Shown: positions 61,169 to 64,000 of the stretch, piece by piece
How positions within the stretch are numbered: position 1 is the stretch's first letter
Layout of the letters: each line of letters starts with the position of its first letter
Source: CAYNKA01 sp964397655
Lineage (GTDB): Bacteria; Spirochaetota; Spirochaetia; DTKZ01
Assembly: GCA_964397655.1 (NCBI GenBank)
Contig: CAYNKA010000014.1
Coordinates: 34,085-98,084, forward strand
Direction of reading: 5' to 3'
DNA: 64,000 bases
Translations under genes and position numbers: made by a program
The notes under the pieces: model-generated
The model's database searches: none
Told to the model about the DNA's origin: nothing
Seen by the model: only the letters and a program-made list of their open reading frames with translations

Positions 61169-62473
61169 ATGAACGACGATATCGCCATCAGCGTAAGCGG
61201 TCTCTCCAAGGTATACCGTCTCTACGACAATCCCAAGGACCGGCTCAAGGAATCGCTCCACCCGTTCAAGAAGAAGTACCACCGGGATTTCTACGCCCTG
61301 AGGGACGTGAGCTTCGAGGTGAGGAAGGGCGAAACCGTGGGCATCATCGGGAAGAACGGAAGCGGGAAGTCCACCCTCCTCAAGATCCTGAGCGGGGTAT
61401 TGACCCCTTCTTCCGGGACCTACTGTGTGAATGGGAAGGTTTCCTCACTTCTCGAACTCGGGACGGGCTTCAACCCCGAGTTGACCGGCATCGAGAACGT
61501 CTACTTCAACGGAGCGATCCTGGGTTTCTCCAAGGAGGAAATGGACGAAAAGCTCGACGACGTTCTCGCCTTCGCGGACATCGGCGAGTTCGTCAAGCAG
61601 CCGGTGAAGACCTACTCCAACGGTATGTTCGTGCGTCTCGCTTTCGCCGTGGCGATCAGCGTGGACCCCGACGTGCTCATCGTGGACGAGGCACTCGCGG
61701 TCGGCGACGCTTCTTTCCAAGCAAAATGTTATAAACAGTTGGACGATATTCGAAATAAAGGTACTTCGTTGATCCTTGTTACACATTCCGTAGACGACAT
61801 TGTTAAGCATTGTAACAGAGCCTTATTCCTAAAAACTGGTAGGATCGCCGGTTTAGGATTACCACGTGATATAGCAAATATGTATTTGGATGAATTGTTT
61901 GGAGCAAGAAAAGATGAAAAAAGAAAGCCCCTAGAAAATGCCAGTATCGATATAGTCCCAGAATTTTTACCCGGAAATGATGATGTTTTCTCATCGAGGC
62001 CTGGGTATCGTAAAGAAGAGTATAGATGGGGACAGGGCGGCGCGGTCATCATTGATTATCTGATACGATCTATTGGAATTTCCTATCCGCATCAAGTGAA
62101 TTGTGGTGATAGTGTAGATTTTTTTCTTAAGGTAAGGTTCGAAAGAGACGTTTCGGCAGTCATACCAGGAATACTTGTCAAGACCTTGGAGGGAATCTTT
62201 CTGTATGGCATAAATTCTTTCATTGCCAGCGAAGGAAAGAAAAGTACTGTCGCAAAGGCAGAAGAGGTTCTTGTCTTTCGTTTTACGATACCCATGAAAT
62301 TGAATTCCGGGAATTATCTGATTTCATTAGGAATATCTGAGGGATCGTCGCCAAGCGAACTCGTCCCCTTAGATCGTAGATATGATTCGATCCTTCTCAA
62401 GGTCCATCGACCGGTTCCTCTCTGGGGAATAATAGATCTTGAAGCGGAGTTCGAGATAATTCATCCGATCTGA
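61169..62473 (+). CDS. wzt: O-antigen ABC exporter ATPase with carbohydrate-binding tail (Wzt-type), mosaic
   Basis: The 434-residue protein has an ABC ATPase (Walker A GIIGKNGSGKSTLLK, about residue 60; signature YSNGMFVRLAFA; Walker B VLIVDEALAVGD) and, from about residue 280, a Wzt-C type beta-sandwich (VIIDYLIRSIGISYPHQVNC, FFLKVRFERDVSAVIPGILV, FRFTIPMKLNSGNYLISLGI) that binds the capped O-antigen end. Base composition changes abruptly at about 61710: by hand count 63% GC at 61621-61680 against 40, 40 and 32% in the three 60-base lines from 61741. The distal part is probably recombined from another lineage. Confidence 0.93.
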   Translation: MNDDIAISVSGLSKVYRLYDNPKDRLKESLHPFKKKYHRDFYALRDVSFEVRKGETVGIIGKNGSGKSTLLKILSGVLTPSSGTYCVNGKVSSLLELGTGFNPELTGIENVYFNGAILGFSKEEMDEKLDDVLAFADIGEFVKQPVKTYSNGMFVRLAFAVAISVDPDVLIVDEALAVGDASFQAKCYKQLDDIRNKGTSLILVTHSVDDIVKHCNRALFLKTGRIAGLGLPRDIANMYLDELFGARKDEKRKPLENASIDIVPEFLPGNDDVFSSRPGYRKEEYRWGQGGAVIIDYLIRSIGISYPHQVNCGDSVDFFLKVRFERDVSAVIPGILVKTLEGIFLYGINSFIASEGKKSTVAKAEEVLVFRFTIPMKLNSGNYLISLGISEGSSPSELVPLDRRYDSILLKVHRPVPLWGIIDLEAEFEIIHPI

Positions 62474-62500
62474 TATTATCATAGATATTTTGGAGTTCCC

Positions 62501-64000
62501 ATGTCTTGGAGAAATGATAAAATAACCTCGTTCGTAGATGCTCTACCGGAAAAGTATCAGCCGATCTATGGGTATCCGGAAATTTCTACAGGTTCCTCCA
62601 GAATTTGCGACGATAGATTAGCGATCATAAAAAAAGTCTACGAAGCCATGCGGATCAAGTTAGGCCGTGACTTAAAAATCCTTGATCTCGGATGCGCGCA
62701 AGGGTATTTCAGTTTCAGTATGGCTTCCATGGGTGCGGAAGTCTTGGGAATCGATTATCTCCAGGAGAATATAGACCTTTGTAATACCTTGGTCGTTGAA
62801 AATCCCGACTTAAAGGTGACTTTCCGGAAAGGCTTGATTGAAGAGACCCTGTCTTCCTTGACAGCAAAAGACTACGACATGGTTTTAGGCTTGAGCGTGC
62901 TGCATCATATGGTGCACAAGCATGGCATCGAGAATACCCAAGCTATGCTTTCCTGTCTGTCCCAAAAGGTCTGTTGTGCAGTACTAGAGCTTGCTCTCAG
63001 AGAAGAACCTGTTTATTGGGGTCCTTCCTTACCGGATGATCCTAAAAGCCTTCTCACCGGATTTTCCTTCGTACATAGGCTTGGGCTCTATCAAACGCAT
63101 TTGAGCGAAATCAAAAGGCCGCTCTATTTCACAAGCAACAAGTATTGGTTCATAAAGGATAAGGCGGAGACCATCGTTAAATTTTTTAGTGAATCACATA
63201 TGCACGCAAGCGGAACACATCAGAAGACAAGACGATACTATCAATCCGAAAATCGATTTCTTAAAATTTTCCTTTTAGGAAAAGTACGTGATAAAAAAAA
63301 CAAAAGCGAATATCAAGCGGAATTAGATTTCCATCAGGCCTATGACGGTGAAATGTTCAAATTTTCGGATTTTATTTATGGACGAAACGAGGAAGAAGCG
63401 TGGATTGAATCTCCTATTATTAAGGGGAGATTACTATGCGATTTAATTGCCGAAAGGCAGGAACTGAATGTTTCTTCCATATTGAATGACGTTTTAGATC
63501 AGCTTTGTCATTTGGAAGAACGAGGATATTATCATAACGATCTAAGAACCTGGAATATCATCATCGAGGAAGACGGGCACGCAAAGATCATAGATTTCGG
63601 TTCGATTAATAGAATTCCAACGGATTGCGCTTGGCCTAGAAATATCTATTTATCATTTTTTATTTTTCTTTACGAGATAACCACTAAATTTGTACAATCG
63701 CCTATCCCTTTCAGGACCATCGCGTTAAGTCCGTCACGCTTTACTGCTCCCTACAACAATATTGTTAGGACGATTTGGAACCAAAAAGTTGAAAATTGGA
63801 GTTTCAAGTATATTAGGGAACTAATAAACAAAGGAGATACGCTTCCGGCTGAAATAAAAAACATGCAAGAAACTTGGAATGGCGCTTTGGAAGAAGTCGT
63901 TTCGTATTTGAATTCTACCAGTCTCGATCATGAAAACAGAATAGCGGAGGCAACCCGCAAGGCGGAGGAGGCAACCCGCAAGGCGGAGGAGGCAACCCGC
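62501..64000 (+). CDS. WbdD-like O-antigen terminator: methyltransferase-kinase with coiled-coil (cut by window end)
   Basis: 500 codons are visible with no stop. Residues about 40-210 are a class I methyltransferase (LDLGCAQGYFSFSMA at 61-75, LGLSVLHHMVHKHG). Residues about 240-440 form a protein-kinase-like domain with the catalytic loop HNDLRTWN (345-352) and DFG (365-367). A helical part then enters the repeated heptad KAEEATR. This order (methyltransferase, kinase, coiled-coil) is that of WbdD, which caps polymannan O-antigens with phosphate and methyl. In WbdD the coiled-coil acts as a length ruler. It lies 27 bp after wzt in the AT-rich cassette. Confidence 0.85.
   Translation, partial: MSWRNDKITSFVDALPEKYQPIYGYPEISTGSSRICDDRLAIIKKVYEAMRIKLGRDLKILDLGCAQGYFSFSMASMGAEVLGIDYLQENIDLCNTLVVENPDLKVTFRKGLIEETLSSLTAKDYDMVLGLSVLHHMVHKHGIENTQAMLSCLSQKVCCAVLELALREEPVYWGPSLPDDPKSLLTGFSFVHRLGLYQTHLSEIKRPLYFTSNKYWFIKDKAETIVKFFSESHMHASGTHQKTRRYYQSENRFLKIFLLGKVRDKKNKSEYQAELDFHQAYDGEMFKFSDFIYGRNEEEAWIESPIIKGRLLCDLIAERQELNVSSILNDVLDQLCHLEERGYYHNDLRTWNIIIEEDGHAKIIDFGSINRIPTDCAWPRNIYLSFFIFLYEITTKFVQSPIPFRTIALSPSRFTAPYNNIVRTIWNQKVENWSFKYIRELINKGDTLPAEIKNMQETWNGALEEVVSYLNSTSLDHENRIAEATRKAEEATRKAEEATR
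63944..64000 (+). repeat. 21-bp tandem repeat encoding coiled-coil heptads, runs off the window
   Basis: A 15-base partial unit (63944-63958) is followed by two identical 21-bp units (63959-63979 and 63980-64000), each AAG GCG GAG GAG GCA ACC CGC (KAEEATR). The array is GC-rich inside an AT-rich gene and continues past the edge. Confidence 0.9.

Overview
This window looks like the replication-origin region of a Gram-negative anaerobe with a GC-rich chromosome. The gene content (origin genes in the order gyrA-gyrB | dnaA-dnaN-recF-DUF721-rpmH-rnpA-yidD-yidC-jag, FecR and cyclic-nucleotide lipoprotein genes, an SDR-type threonine dehydrogenase, [FeFe]-hydrogenase maturation genes, many lipoproteins and an LPS-type export system) fits a spirochaete (Spirochaetota) best. 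That placement is inference. Outer-membrane and O-antigen genes show a diderm, and HydF points to anaerobic hydrogen metabolism.

Layout. 1-7.9 kb: end of a purine nucleoside phosphorylase (deoD), a yjdF/DUF2992 gene behind a structured leader, an SDR, an outer-membrane protein, a four-gene cyclic-nucleotide/lipoprotein/FecR operon, a seven-copy delta-60 repeat lipoprotein and an EamA transporter. 7.9-15.2 kb: a vWA-like protein, prfC, rlmG, pth and the recR-ybaB-dnaX block. 15.3-16.0 kb: the SRP RNA and five tRNAs (four serine isoacceptors and Arg-GCG) behind one strong promoter. 16.0-19.5 kb: a marR-MATE operon with a palindrome over its promoter, then parB-parA. 19.7-22.7 kb: hydF, an aspartase-like gene and a TM1266-family regulator. 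22.8-24.3 kb: a NifU-C protein and adenosine deaminase, followed by a bidirectional terminator and a perfect parS site. 24.4-37.1 kb: gyrA and gyrB on the minus strand, the oriC-like gap, then dnaA through jag on the plus strand, with a second DnaA-box region after jag. The strand switch near 29.0 kb fits bidirectional replication from there.

37-54 kb is largely one-carbon and methionine metabolism. tdh-kbl turns threonine into glycine. gcvT-H-PA-PB turns glycine into a methylene-folate unit. A homocysteine methyltransferase-family protein, ahcY and metK form the activated-methyl cycle, and mtnA, a class II aldolase and mtnP recover the nucleoside by-products. Two facing sigma70-type promoters at 40.2 kb, next to an XRE-cupin regulator, drive the two glycine/threonine operons in opposite directions. 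A lower-GC island (48.8-51.3 kb) holds a MNT/HepT toxin-antitoxin-like pair and wrecked gmd and rmd genes. A second MNT/HepT pair follows mtnP.

54.5-64 kb is a surface-polysaccharide locus: cysD-cysNC (PAPS synthesis), UDP-glucuronate decarboxylase, a GDP-6-deoxyhexose reductase-like gene, a glycosyltransferase, the Wzm/Wzt exporter with a carbohydrate-binding tail, and the start of a WbdD-like methyltransferase-kinase. That last gene enters a 21-bp (heptad) tandem repeat at the window edge. GC content falls sharply inside wzt at about 61,710, so the distal half of wzt and the capping enzyme look like a recombined serotype cassette. A repeat-encoded coiled-coil that could set O-antigen length is the most intriguing feature here.
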